From JAPPFW01 sp965200835 (GTDB lineage Bacteria > Actinomycetota > Acidimicrobiia > Spongiisociales > Spongiisociaceae), in assembly GCA_965200835.1 (NCBI GenBank), contig OZ241390.1, forward strand, positions 1,178,001 to 1,242,000: DNA of 64,000 bases. The letters are read 5' to 3'. The notes below the pieces were generated by a model. The model was not told the DNA's origin. It saw only the letters and a program-made list of their open reading frames with translations, and searched no databases. Positions 33,890 to 43,042 of the stretch are shown here, in pieces (within the stretch, counting starts at the first letter, position 1; each line of letters starts with the position of its first letter). Both the position numbers and the translations under genes were made by a program.

Positions 33890-34609
33890 TCAGGTGGCAG
33901 ACAGGAGTTGATGACCAATCAAGACGGTATCCTGAAATGGCACCTCCTCCAGCTCAGGATATGCGGACAAGATGGAGTTACGACCTTGGCGCTTGTCCAG
34001 GGCGGCAAGGCACTTGGCACTGATCCGGTGATCTTTCAGGTGGGGCGTCCGGAGCAGCACAGCCGGATGCAGCCGGGTGTTCTGGCTGGTCTTGAGCAAC
34101 GGTGGTACTCTCCCTCCCCCGAACGTAAAGGGTTGGAACACGTCATCGATATCGGTGATCTCTAGGTCTAAGTGCTGCTGACCGGTCTCCACATCTTCCC
34201 AGGGGCCAGTGCCGCTGGGGTCTACTAAGACCGTACCCGCTGAAGTGACCCCGAGTCTTACTGCTGACCGGCTGCCAGCGAACCGAGAGAGAGCTGGAAC
34301 AACCTGGGTGGAGACCCGCTTGGGAGATCTCGATTTCAGGTACGACCAGGTACGAACAGCGACGAGATCTCGGAAGGCCCACCGGACCGGCTTCAACCAG
34401 CGCGGTTCGAGAAGTCCCCGTCTCCTTAGGTAGTACAGCGAGGATCTGTTTGTCCCTCCTAGGAAGGCTGCCTCCCTGGTCTGATACACACCTGCGCCAA
34501 ACACATCGGGGTCCCAAAGATGGGTGGAAGTCTCGTTAGGTGACCTATTCAATCCGGAGGCTTTGCGAATTTGGTAGAGCCGTGTTGGTCTGGCGGAGGA
34601 GCAGTCCAA
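33890..34609 (-). CDS. MerR-like/DUF433-type protein, predicted antitoxin
   Basis: Up to 239 residues. A helix-turn-helix-like segment (VYQTREAAFLGGTNRSSLYY, then LRRRGLLEPRW) leads to AFRDLVAVRTWSYLKS, as in MerR-type antitoxins, where the phrase is xFRDLVALRxxxxLR. The C-terminal end (NSILSAYPELEEVPFQDTVL) resembles the DUF433 tail. The TTG at 34609 gives the longest form; a GTG at 34489, just before YQTREAAF, may be the real start. It precedes the predicted toxin by two bases. Confidence 0.55.
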   Translation of the reverse strand: MDCSSARPTRLYQIRKASGLNRSPNETSTHLWDPDVFGAGVYQTREAAFLGGTNRSSLYYLRRRGLLEPRWLKPVRWAFRDLVAVRTWSYLKSRSPKRVSTQVVPALSRFAGSRSAVRLGVTSAGTVLVDPSGTGPWEDVETGQQHLDLEITDIDDVFQPFTFGGGRVPPLLKTSQNTRLHPAVLLRTPHLKDHRISAKCLAALDKRQGRNSILSAYPELEEVPFQDTVLIGHQLLSAT

Positions 34610-34656
34610 CCTGACGGCCGTCCTCTGGAAGTCGGTCCTTTGTGACTATCTGTGAC

Positions 34657-35337
34657 TCAGGAAACCCCGGGTACGTCGCTCAGCACACGGGTACGGGTCT
34701 GGTGTTTGCATATGAGGACGGTCTCGGAGCCGAACCAGAACGGAATGGTGGAGCTCGGCGTCAATCGCAGCACGACGGCACCGGCTTCGTCTAGACGCAA
34801 TGCAATCCTCAGGAGGTCACGAGCATCAAAGCCCCGATCCAGCACTACCACCGGTGCAAGGCCGGATGGAACACCGGTGCTACGGGCACCCGGCCAGCAC
34901 TGCAGATACAGAAGCTTCTCATCGGCTGTCGTCGGGGTGGCGGTATGGTCCAATCTGATCCGGCCGACCGGGTCATTTCGTACCGAGTCAAAGACCCGCG
35001 CCCTTATCTCAGCAGGTACCGCCGGGTTTCCGCATAGGGTCGCTGCGGTCAGCAGCAGCCGCCGGTCGCCGGTGGCTAACGCGAGGCTGGTCACCGCAGC
35101 GGCACTCTCGAAGTAGCTGAGCCGTAATGCAATCTCTGCAGCAAAGTGGAGCCGCTCGGTGTCTCCGCGGAGCAGGCGAAGCACCTCGCCAATAGCCTCT
35201 GGAAGACACTGGGCATTCGTGGTTGAGATGCCTTCCGCAAGTGCATTCATCGTTGAGGTCATCGACCGTGAACGGGGCGCGGTGCTGCTCAGCGCGTGAA
35301 GAACCGCGGCGTACAGGGCGGGATATGGATACTTCAT
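34657..35337 (-). CDS. Hypothetical protein, coupled to the upstream gene
   Basis: A 226-residue soluble protein, helix-rich in its first half (KYPYPALYAAVLHALSS; LPEAIGEVLRLLRGDTERLH; FAAEIALRLSYFESAAAVTS) and beta-like later (APVVVLDRGFDARDLLRIAL; GAVVLRLTPSSTIPFWF). ATG 35337 overlaps the preceding stop (ATGA), which fixes it over the ATG at 35346. The first half suggests HEAT/TPR-like helices, but no family is recognised. Confidence 0.6.
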   Translation of the reverse strand: MKYPYPALYAAVLHALSSTAPRSRSMTSTMNALAEGISTTNAQCLPEAIGEVLRLLRGDTERLHFAAEIALRLSYFESAAAVTSLALATGDRRLLLTAATLCGNPAVPAEIRARVFDSVRNDPVGRIRLDHTATPTTADEKLLYLQCWPGARSTGVPSGLAPVVVLDRGFDARDLLRIALRLDEAGAVVLRLTPSSTIPFWFGSETVLICKHQTRTRVLSDVPGVS

Positions 35338-35684
35338 GGCCGCCACTCAAGTCGTCCCAGAGCCGCTAGCGGAAGGTCTTGATGGGATGCCGTACCTGCT
35401 GGGTCGGACGTGGACTCAAGATACCGCAGGTAGTTACTCGGATGATTGAACAACTCACGGCGGGCACGCGTCAGGTGAAAGCGCCAGAAGACATCCACCG
35501 ATACGCAGCGAGCGTAGTCGGTTTTGGGAGCCACCAGGGCCAGATCGGGAAGCACCCGCTTCCGCAGTTCCTCGAGTCGTTCCCAAGCCAGGCCCGGATG
35601 GACGCCCACCAGCGGCTCCATTTCAAACGCCTTGCGTCTGACGAACCGCGGCAAGCCCGGATCGCCAGACACGATCTGGATCAT
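35334..35684 (-). CDS. Hypothetical protein, first gene of a minus-strand group
   Basis: A 116-residue protein from ATG 35684, preceded by agaggtccgccgg. It reads IQIVSGDPGLPRFVRRKAFE, MEPLVGVHPGLAWERLEELR and SVDVFWRFHLTRARRELFNH. Longer in-frame starts would run toward the end of the dacB gene. It overlaps the next gene by four bases, so both are translated together. No domain is recognised. Confidence 0.55.
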   Translation of the reverse strand: MIQIVSGDPGLPRFVRRKAFEMEPLVGVHPGLAWERLEELRKRVLPDLALVAPKTDYARCVSVDVFWRFHLTRARRELFNHPSNYLRYLESTSDPAGTASHQDLPLAALGRLEWRP

Positions 35685-35740
35685 CCGGCGGACCTCTAAT
35701 GTTTCATCGACCACTTGCTGTGGGTGTCGTGAGCTCTCGC

Positions 35741-37822
35741 CTACCGGGCTGGGCTTAGGTAAGCGCCCGTCAGCACGGAATGTGGATGGTGGTGGAAGGC
35801 TGTGGTGGTGTAGGGGTGGCCGAAGGTCGAATCGATCATGTGCCTTTGCAGGCGGTTGCACGAGAACCCTAGGTGAGCGGCCAGCATTTCTCCGTTGGCC
35901 ATCATGGCGAAGGTGATCAGGTCACCATTGCGGGACTCGGTTACACCTGCCAGAGCCGTGACATCGTTCAAGGCTCCGGTCTTGGCCTTCACCCTGCCGA
36001 TAGCATCCCGATCGCTCCCATAGCAGTACAGCAGGGTTCCGCTCGTGCCGGATACGGCCAGACCATCCTGCAGCGCCGACCCTGGTCCGGCCTCCAGCAA
36101 TAGAGCGGAGATCAGATCGCAGGTGATCCGGTTGTGGATGGACAGGCCTGAACCGTCCATGATCACCATCCCGGGTTGCCACAGTCCCATCTTCGTCAGC
36201 TCGCTGGCCACCGCCTCCGCGGCCGAGTCACGGTCCGATCCGAAGCCGGCGTGGTGTCCGATCTCCTTCAACACCATCTCGGCGATCGTGTTGTCCGAGA
36301 ACTTGAGCATCCGGCCCACTATCTGGCTCATTGGCGGTGAGGCGACACTGCCCAGCAGCTCGGCCTTGTCCTGTACAGGCGCCACCCCGTTGACCGGGCT
36401 TCGCTTGATGACGAATCCCCGTGCTTCCAGCAGGTCATCGAACAGGGCGGCCGCCGCCACTGCCGGGTCGGGAGCACGGGTATTCTCCCGATGGCGGAGG
36501 TAGCTGGGATAGCGCGAGTAGCCGTGGTTCAGCATCAGTCCCGAAAGCGGGCCGGCCTGGTTCTCCCACAGGTAACCCCGCTTCCATACGGTGTGCTGAT
36601 CCTGCTCACCGAACGTCTCGCTGGCGTACTCCCGCTCTCCATCTGGATAGCGAGACTCATCGGCCACTACCCGCCCGGTGATCGTGGTGATGCCTCGACT
36701 GGTCAGCTCGGCGGCCACCAAATTGGCCAGATCGGTTACGTTGGTGTAAGGCCGTGCGGTCGGCCAGCGGTTGATGTAATGGGGCGTCGACAGCACCGGA
36801 TCCCCCCCACCTACCAGAAAGATGTCTCCATCCAGTTCACCGTCCGTGACCGCTGCATCCGAGGCTACGACCACCCTGGTGGTGTAGACCGCCTCGGGTC
36901 CGATCAGCTCCAGTGCCACTGCACCCGTGACTACCTTCATCAACGATGCCGGAACCATCAGTTGATCACCGTTGTGGATGTAGACCAGATCGTCCTCTCG
37001 GTGGGTGGTCACGCAGATCTGGGCGGAGCTTCCTGCCTTACGTACCACCCCGGAAACCTCCCGGGCCAGGTTCTGGTTGAGGAGGAGGTCGTCGGGGTCG
37101 TCTTCGGTCGGTTGCGGGTCGAGCAATCCCAGCACTCGCGCCAGGAAGGTGGCCATCTGGGCTCGGGTTACCCCTGCATTGGGGCAATAACGCAGGGGAT
37201 CGACCGCGCACCCCTGGGTGACACCGGCGGCAGCCAGGGCGTCGATGTCCTTTGCTAGAGCGTGGCCGTCGATGTCGGTGAAACCTGCGGGCGGAGCCGG
37301 TGACCAGTCCTGGCCGAACGCCCTGCCTAGGAAGGTGGCCATCTGGGCTCGGGTTACTCCCGCATTGGGGCAGTAACGCAGCGGCTCCGCAGTACACCCC
37401 GCCGTCACCCCGAGATCGGCGAGACGCTCGACGTGGGCCACCCATGACCGATCCTGATCGACGTCCACAAAACGGGAAGGTTCGGCGGAGGCGGGATCGA
37501 CCCCGTCGATGGCCCTCACCAGCCACACCGCCATCGTGCTCCTCAGCAACCGCTGGTTCGGACAGAATCCGCCCCCGGCACACTCCGTGAGGACGCCGAG
37601 CTCGGCCAGGGCCTCGATGGCCGGTTCATGCACTCCCCCCACGTCCGGGAAGGCGGAAGTTGCCGTTATCGCCTCGGGCGACGGTGAGGTGGCAATTGCC
37701 GAGCCTTCTCCGACGGTGGCGAGCAGCACTATGGCCAGCGCAACAGCCAGCAGTCTCGAGAAGCTTCGATGGCGTACTCGGGCATACATGGCTCTTCCGG
37801 CCGGTCCTGATCGGTCAAGCAT
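35741..37822 (-). CDS. dacB: D-alanyl-D-alanine carboxypeptidase (S13/PBP4 type) with N-terminal SLH repeats
   Basis: A 693-residue secreted protein. A membrane/signal helix (about 21-40) is followed by three SLH repeats (about 55-110, 115-172, 180-232; the last two share RYCPNAGVTRAQMATFL). The penicillin-binding S13 domain has SLMK (Ser293), SDN (509-511) and KTG (614-616), the three active-site motifs. It trims or cross-links peptidoglycan stems outside the cell. The SLH part would hold it on the wall. Start ATG 37822 follows ggggaggggagag and overlaps the queG stop. Confidence 0.92.
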   Translation of the reverse strand: MLDRSGPAGRAMYARVRHRSFSRLLAVALAIVLLATVGEGSAIATSPSPEAITATSAFPDVGGVHEPAIEALAELGVLTECAGGGFCPNQRLLRSTMAVWLVRAIDGVDPASAEPSRFVDVDQDRSWVAHVERLADLGVTAGCTAEPLRYCPNAGVTRAQMATFLGRAFGQDWSPAPPAGFTDIDGHALAKDIDALAAAGVTQGCAVDPLRYCPNAGVTRAQMATFLARVLGLLDPQPTEDDPDDLLLNQNLAREVSGVVRKAGSSAQICVTTHREDDLVYIHNGDQLMVPASLMKVVTGAVALELIGPEAVYTTRVVVASDAAVTDGELDGDIFLVGGGDPVLSTPHYINRWPTARPYTNVTDLANLVAAELTSRGITTITGRVVADESRYPDGEREYASETFGEQDQHTVWKRGYLWENQAGPLSGLMLNHGYSRYPSYLRHRENTRAPDPAVAAAALFDDLLEARGFVIKRSPVNGVAPVQDKAELLGSVASPPMSQIVGRMLKFSDNTIAEMVLKEIGHHAGFGSDRDSAAEAVASELTKMGLWQPGMVIMDGSGLSIHNRITCDLISALLLEAGPGSALQDGLAVSGTSGTLLYCYGSDRDAIGRVKAKTGALNDVTALAGVTESRNGDLITFAMMANGEMLAAHLGFSCNRLQRHMIDSTFGHPYTTTAFHHHPHSVLTGAYLSPAR

Positions 37823-38996
37823 CTACTCTCCCCTCCCTTCGGGGTACCCGCCTCTCCAACTCGGTGCGGACCAGGGGATCATCTCTATCCTCCAGCGCGT
37901 CCAGGCCGATCCCCAGGCGGCGGGCGCACCAGACTGCATGAGCGCGTACTAGCGGGTCGCGGTCCGCCAGTGCCCGATCCACCGCGGTCCGGACTCGAGT
38001 ATCGGTCGGGTCCCCGACGTTGCCCAGGGCCACCAGCGCGTTCCGTCTCAGGTAGCGGGGCTGGCGGTGCGGTATGTACCAGCGCCCGAACTGGGCCAGC
38101 AACTGCTCGTCCGAGGCTTCGAGCATGTGGAGCAGTGACACCCACGGAGTGTGCCCCTGCCCGTTCTTTTCCTGCTTTCTTCTGGTATCCGGGCATGGCT
38201 TGCTGGGCGGCTTCACATCAGCCCTAAAACGGGCGCCGAGCCTGATGCGAATGCGGTTGGGCGGGCAGACGTCGGCGCATACGTCACAGCCGTAGATACG
38301 GTCACCCAGGGCCACCCGGTAGTCGGGATCGAACACCCCGGCCGCTTGGACTAGCCAGGCCAGGCAGCGGCGAGCATCCACGGTGCCCGGAGCGACGATG
38401 GCGCCGGTCGGGCATCCGTCCAGGCACCGGCGGCATGATCGACAACCGTCAGCTACTGGCTCCGGATCGGTCTTGCAAAGGACCGCGTCGGTGACCACTG
38501 CGCCGAGCACTACCAGGCTGCCGGCACCCGGCACCAGGATGTTGGAACTCTTGCCCCACCAGCCAATCCCGGCCCGGTGAGCAGCAGCCCGGTCCACCAG
38601 GTGGTTCGAGTCGGCCACCACCACTGCTCGATGACCGGCGGCACGCAGCACCTCGGCCACCGCTTCCAGCGCGGTCCGCAGGGCTCCGTAGTGATCGGAG
38701 CGAGCGTAGGAGGCCACCCGAGCGTAGGGCAGGCCATCGTCCGGCGGGGGCGGATCTCCCGCCCAGAAGTCGAGGGCACCCACCACCAGGCTCTCTGCGC
38801 CGGGCAGGAGCCGGTCCGGGTCGGTAGAGCGATCCGGGTTGCGATAGGTGAACTGCATCCCGGCGTGCAAGCCCGCCTGCTTCCGCTCGTGAAGCGTGCG
38901 CGCAGTGTCGGAGAACGGCTCGGCCCGACACACGCCCACTGCGGCCAGGCCGGCACGGCGTCCGGCTTCGATCAGAGTGCCAGAATCGACGGTCAC
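37815..38996 (-). CDS. queG: Epoxyqueuosine reductase QueG
   Basis: QueG reduces epoxyqueuosine in tRNA to queuosine, using cobalamin and two [4Fe-4S] clusters. The cysteine motifs are CRSCRRCLDGCPTGAIV and CDVCADVCPPNR. Upstream blocks include GMQFTYRNPDRSTDP and GIGWWGKSSNILVPGAGSLV. The C-terminus has HEAT-like repeats (RYLRRNALVALGNVGDP). GTG 38996 is chosen because the longer open frame overlaps tpx and loses family similarity. It gives 393 residues. Confidence 0.9.
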   Translation of the reverse strand: MTVDSGTLIEAGRRAGLAAVGVCRAEPFSDTARTLHERKQAGLHAGMQFTYRNPDRSTDPDRLLPGAESLVVGALDFWAGDPPPPDDGLPYARVASYARSDHYGALRTALEAVAEVLRAAGHRAVVVADSNHLVDRAAAHRAGIGWWGKSSNILVPGAGSLVVLGAVVTDAVLCKTDPEPVADGCRSCRRCLDGCPTGAIVAPGTVDARRCLAWLVQAAGVFDPDYRVALGDRIYGCDVCADVCPPNRIRIRLGARFRADVKPPSKPCPDTRRKQEKNGQGHTPWVSLLHMLEASDEQLLAQFGRWYIPHRQPRYLRRNALVALGNVGDPTDTRVRTAVDRALADRDPLVRAHAVWCARRLGIGLDALEDRDDPLVRTELERRVPRREGRVDA

Positions 38997-39025
38997 GTAG
39001 TTGCGGTGTAGTTGCGGTCGAGCCT

Positions 39026-39526
39026 CTACCCGAGAGCGGACAGGGCGGCGTCGTAGTCGGGCTCGTCCACGATCTCGGGGACAAGCTGGGAGTGGAGGAC
39101 GGTCCCATCGGCGCCGATGACCACCACGGCCCGAGCGCACAGTCCTCGGAGCGGCCCATCGACCAGGCCAACCCCGTAGTCGCCCAGGAACTCGGGGCTC
39201 CGGAACACCGAACCGGTGACCACATCCTCGATATCCTCGGCGTCGCAGAACCGGCCGGCGGCGAAGGGCAGATCGGCCGAGACGCATACCACCGTAGTGC
39301 CCGAGAGCGCCGCCGCCCGCTCGTTGAAAGTACGAACACTCTGCGCGCAGGTGGCCGTGTCGAGTGACGGGAAGATGTTCAGCACTACCTGTCCCCCGGC
39401 CAGATCCTCCGAAGTCACGCTTCCCAGATCCTTGCCCGTGAGGTCGAAACCAGGGGCGTTGCTGCCTACCGCGGGTAGGTCCCCGCTCGTGTTGAAGGGA
39501 TTTCCATGGAGGGCGGTGGTGGCCAT
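39026..39526 (-). CDS. tpx: Thiol peroxidase (Tpx, atypical 2-Cys peroxiredoxin)
   Basis: A 166-residue peroxiredoxin that reduces peroxides. The peroxidatic site is NIFPSLDTATCAQSVRTFNE, with the resolving cysteine in FAAGRFCDAEDIEDV, the Tpx spacing. The arginine of the active site is in VFRSPEFLGDYGV. Start ATG 39526 is preceded by aaggagaagaaac. queG follows 29 bases later, so they may share a transcript. Confidence 0.95.
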   Translation of the reverse strand: MATTALHGNPFNTSGDLPAVGSNAPGFDLTGKDLGSVTSEDLAGGQVVLNIFPSLDTATCAQSVRTFNERAAALSGTTVVCVSADLPFAAGRFCDAEDIEDVVTGSVFRSPEFLGDYGVGLVDGPLRGLCARAVVVIGADGTVLHSQLVPEIVDEPDYDAALSALG

Positions 39527-39660
39527 TTTGTTTCTTCTCCTTACGGATCGTCGCGTGCCGTCATGATGGAACTATAGGGTACGCACCTGTCACGATTCCG
39601 GTAGTTGACTTCTGAGAGGGCAGCCCACGCGACCGGCTCCCGGCTCCCGGCTCCCGGCGG

Positions 39661-40896
39661 TCAGGACTCGAGGTGGGGAGCCAGGTTGTATGCCGCGACC
39701 TGCGGGTAACCGTCGGAGTCGATGATCGCCTGGGTCAAGGAGGTGTTCCGCAAGGGACCGATCAGGCGCGCCTTTCCGAAGTCGAAGCCGAGGATGGATC
39801 CGACATAGGCCCGGATGGCGCCTCCGTGCGAGGTGGCCGCTACCCGTTCGCCCGGATGGATGGATTGGAGGCGGTTGAGAAATCCGGACACGCGGCGCTG
39901 GACATCGCCCCAGGTCTCGCCGGTGTGGCCCCGGCGGATGTCGTTGCCGTCGCCCGGGTATCCACCGAGCTTCCCGGCTGCCTCCAGGTCGTCCCACATC
40001 TGCCCCTCCCACTCCCCCAGGCTGATCTCCATGAGCTCGTCGACCGGAGCAGCTGGTTGGTCGAACACGATCTCGGCGGTTTCCAGCGCCCGACCGAGGG
40101 AGGAGGAGTACACGGTGTCCACGTCCGGGTCACCGATCCAATCCCTTAGTCGGCGGGCTTGGAGCCGACCTTTGGGGTGCAGACCGTCGTCCTGCTGGCC
40201 CTGGACACGGCGCTCCAGATTGGCGTAGGTGACTCCGTGCCGGATCAGGTCGACGACCACCGCTCCTTGTTTGCGCAGGTATCCGGCCCAGTCAGCCACC
40301 GTGCCCAGGTGGGCGGCGTCGTTGTAGCAACCCAGACTCAGGCCGTAGTCATGGAAGAACAGCTCGGTGAAGGCCGTGTTGGTCAGCAAACCGAGCCGGC
40401 GCCTTCCGGTCGGGAGCTCCAGTAGGTGCCATAGCAGAGCGCCGATCAGTCCCCCGTGACTGACTACCAGAGCAGACTCTCCGTCGTCGAGCCGGGCGAC
40501 TATGTCCTCGAGCGCCGTGGCCCCTCGTTCGGCAACATGCCTGGGTGTTTCGCCGGTCACCCCCATCCGCAGGTCGAAGTCGTGGTTGAGGCGCTCCAGC
40601 TCCTCGGCGTAGCGGGTCTCGACCTCCCGTGCGTCGATGCCCTCCCACTGGCCTATGTCACCTTCCTTCCAGATCGGTCTGGGCACGGGCTGGTGGCCCG
40701 CCTCCCGAGCTGTGTCGATGGCGCGCTCCAGGGTCGACGATTCGACGATGGCAAACCTCTGGCCTGCCAGCCGGGTACCTGCGAGGCGGGCCTGTACGCG
40801 ACCCTTGGTGGTGAGGGGGCTCGATCCGGCGCCCTGAAAGATCTCGTTGGCATTGGCAATGGACTGGCCATGGCGCATCAGGACGACCCGCTTCAT
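39661..40896 (-). CDS. Protein with two tandem histidine-phosphatase (phosphoglycerate mutase-like) domains
   Basis: A 411-residue protein made of two histidine-phosphatase domains in a row. Domain 1 (about 1-200) has VLMRHGQSIANA, an acidic Glu in KEGDIGQWEG and VVSHGGLIGALL. Domain 2 (about 212-411) has DLIRHGVTYANLERRVQGQQ, SLGEWEGQMWDDL and AATSHGGAIRAYVG. Both keep the RHG and the second His, so both look active. The family hydrolyses or transfers phosphate on sugars, nucleotides or cofactors; the substrate is unknown. It is not the glycolytic GpmA, judging by the fusion and the motifs. Confidence 0.88.
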   Translation of the reverse strand: MKRVVLMRHGQSIANANEIFQGAGSSPLTTKGRVQARLAGTRLAGQRFAIVESSTLERAIDTAREAGHQPVPRPIWKEGDIGQWEGIDAREVETRYAEELERLNHDFDLRMGVTGETPRHVAERGATALEDIVARLDDGESALVVSHGGLIGALLWHLLELPTGRRRLGLLTNTAFTELFFHDYGLSLGCYNDAAHLGTVADWAGYLRKQGAVVVDLIRHGVTYANLERRVQGQQDDGLHPKGRLQARRLRDWIGDPDVDTVYSSSLGRALETAEIVFDQPAAPVDELMEISLGEWEGQMWDDLEAAGKLGGYPGDGNDIRRGHTGETWGDVQRRVSGFLNRLQSIHPGERVAATSHGGAIRAYVGSILGFDFGKARLIGPLRNTSLTQAIIDSDGYPQVAAYNLAPHLES

Positions 40897-40981
40897 CTAC
40901 TTCGTCCTACTCCTGGCCACCAGGCGGGGTTCCCATCACCGGTTCTGGCCGGGCCATCGGTCGGTGGGGCGAGCAGCAGGT

Positions 40982-43042
40982 TCAAATGAAGGCCGCGGCG
41001 AAGATCAGCGAGACGATCGTCATCACCTTGATCACGATGTTCATCGCCGGACCGGATGTGTCCTTGAAGGGATCACCTATGGTGTCACCGATGACCGCCG
41101 CCTTGTGCTGATCGGATCCCTTACCTCCGAAGGCTCCGGATTCGATCATCTTCTTGGCGTTGTCCCACGCACCCCCGGCGTTGGCCATGAAGATAGCCAG
41201 CAGGAAGCCGGTCACGAGGGCTCCCGCCAGCAGGCCCCCGAGTGCCTCCACGTCGATGAAGCCGACCACTAGGGGAAGGGCCACCGCCAGCGCGCCGGGG
41301 ACGATCATCTCCCGCAAGGCCGATCCGGTGGCGATGTCGACCGCCTTGGCGTATTCGGGCCGGGCGTCGGGATCGCCCTTCAGCAACCCGGGAATCTCGC
41401 GGAACTGGCGCCTTACCTCCTCGATCATCCGGAAGGCAGCCCGGCCCACCGCATTGATGGTGAGGGAGGCGAACAGGAAGGGGAACATCCCTCCTAGGAA
41501 CAGGCCGACCGTGGTGCCCACGTTGGTGATGTCGATCGAGTCGAGGCCCACCGCTTGGGTGAAGGCGGCGAACAGGGCCAGGGCGGTGACCGCCGCGGAG
41601 CCGATGGCGAACCCCTTGCCGAGCGCGGCTGTGGTGTTGCCCAGGGCGTCCAGCTCGTCGGTGGCCTCCCGGACGTCGGGGGGCAGGTGGGCCATCTCGG
41701 CGATCCCGCCCGCGTTGTCGGCGATCGGACCGTAGGCGTCGACCGCCACGGTGATCCCCAGGGTGGACAGGACCCCGATGGCGGCGATGGCCACTCCGTA
41801 GATGCCGCCACCGTCGCCGATAGCCCAGTCACCGGCTGCGTAGGCGCCGGCGATCCCGGCCGCCACTACGATCACCGAGAAGGCAGCGGACCGCATTCCT
41901 TCGGCGATCCCCGACAGCACCACCGTGGCAGGCCCGGTCTCCGACTGGCGGGCTATCTCCTTGACGGTCCGGTAGTGATCCGAAGTGAACACCTCCGAGA
42001 GCTTGCCCACCACGATCCCGACCAGCAGCCCGACCAGCACCGCCAGGGCGATCCCCAAGGGATTCTCCACCCCGGTGTCGCCGAAGATGACGAAGGTGAG
42101 GATCAGTGTGCCGATCACGGTGAGGACCACCGCCACGTTGTTTCCCCGGTGCAGAGCCTTGGCCAGATTGCTGCCTTTCACCCGCACGAAGAACGATCCG
42201 ATGATGGCGGCCAGCATGCCGACTGCCGCGATGGCCAAAGGGAACACGATGGCTTCGATCAGGAAGGGGGCCGAGGCGAAGACGATGGCCGCGTAGGCGA
42301 TCGGGGCCACGATGGAGCCCACGTAGGACTCGAACAGGTCGGCGCCCATCCCGGCCACGTCACCCACGTTGTCCCCCACGTTGTCGGCGATCACCGCCGG
42401 ATTGCGGGGATCGTCCTCGGGAATCCCGGCCTCCACCTTTCCGACCAGATCGGCGCCCACATCGGCCGCCTTGGTGTAGATGCCACCACCCACCCGGGCG
42501 AACAGGGCGATCGACGAGCCGCCCAGCCCGATAGCGGCTATGATGTTGTACTGATCGGCATCGGCGATGTCGAGGACGCTTACGAACAGCAGGTAACCGA
42601 TGGCCACCCCCAGCAGCCCCAGCCCGGCCACGCTGAACCCCATCACGGCACCGCCCCGGAAAGCCACCGGCAGCGCCTGCTTTACCCCGCCCTGTCGTGC
42701 CGCCTCGGCGGTGCGGGAGTTAGCGGAGGTAGCGATTCGCATACCCACGAATCCGGCCCCGGCCGAGAGCACCGCTCCGAAGATGTATGCGATGGATCCC
42801 CAAGGAGCGCCCCACGGGAGGACCACCGAGATCAGAATCGCCAGGACCACCACGAACACCGCCACCCAGGTGTACTCACGCCTCATGAAGGCGTTGGACC
42901 CCTCTCGGATAGCCGCGGAGAGTTCCCTCATACGTTCGTTCCCAGGGTCGGCGGCCAGCACCACCCGGGCGTAGTAGACGGCCAGGCCAAGAGCAGCCAG
43001 GCCGGCCAGCACGGCGATCAACAATACGGAGTCGGACGACAT
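40982..43042 (-). CDS. hppA: Membrane-bound ion-pumping pyrophosphatase
   Basis: A 686-residue integral membrane enzyme that couples pyrophosphate hydrolysis to H+ or Na+ transport, with about 16 helices. The substrate site is GIYTKAADVGADLVGKVEAG and DNVGDNVGDVAGMGADLFES; the C-terminal acidic motif is GDTIGDPFKDTSGPAMN. The sequence GNTTAALGKGFAIGSA has alanine where potassium-independent enzymes have lysine, so it should be the K+-dependent type. Whether it pumps sodium or protons cannot be settled from motifs alone. Confidence 0.95.
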   Translation of the reverse strand: MSSDSVLLIAVLAGLAALGLAVYYARVVLAADPGNERMRELSAAIREGSNAFMRREYTWVAVFVVVLAILISVVLPWGAPWGSIAYIFGAVLSAGAGFVGMRIATSANSRTAEAARQGGVKQALPVAFRGGAVMGFSVAGLGLLGVAIGYLLFVSVLDIADADQYNIIAAIGLGGSSIALFARVGGGIYTKAADVGADLVGKVEAGIPEDDPRNPAVIADNVGDNVGDVAGMGADLFESYVGSIVAPIAYAAIVFASAPFLIEAIVFPLAIAAVGMLAAIIGSFFVRVKGSNLAKALHRGNNVAVVLTVIGTLILTFVIFGDTGVENPLGIALAVLVGLLVGIVVGKLSEVFTSDHYRTVKEIARQSETGPATVVLSGIAEGMRSAAFSVIVVAAGIAGAYAAGDWAIGDGGGIYGVAIAAIGVLSTLGITVAVDAYGPIADNAGGIAEMAHLPPDVREATDELDALGNTTAALGKGFAIGSAAVTALALFAAFTQAVGLDSIDITNVGTTVGLFLGGMFPFLFASLTINAVGRAAFRMIEEVRRQFREIPGLLKGDPDARPEYAKAVDIATGSALREMIVPGALAVALPLVVGFIDVEALGGLLAGALVTGFLLAIFMANAGGAWDNAKKMIESGAFGGKGSDQHKAAVIGDTIGDPFKDTSGPAMNIVIKVMTIVSLIFAAAFI

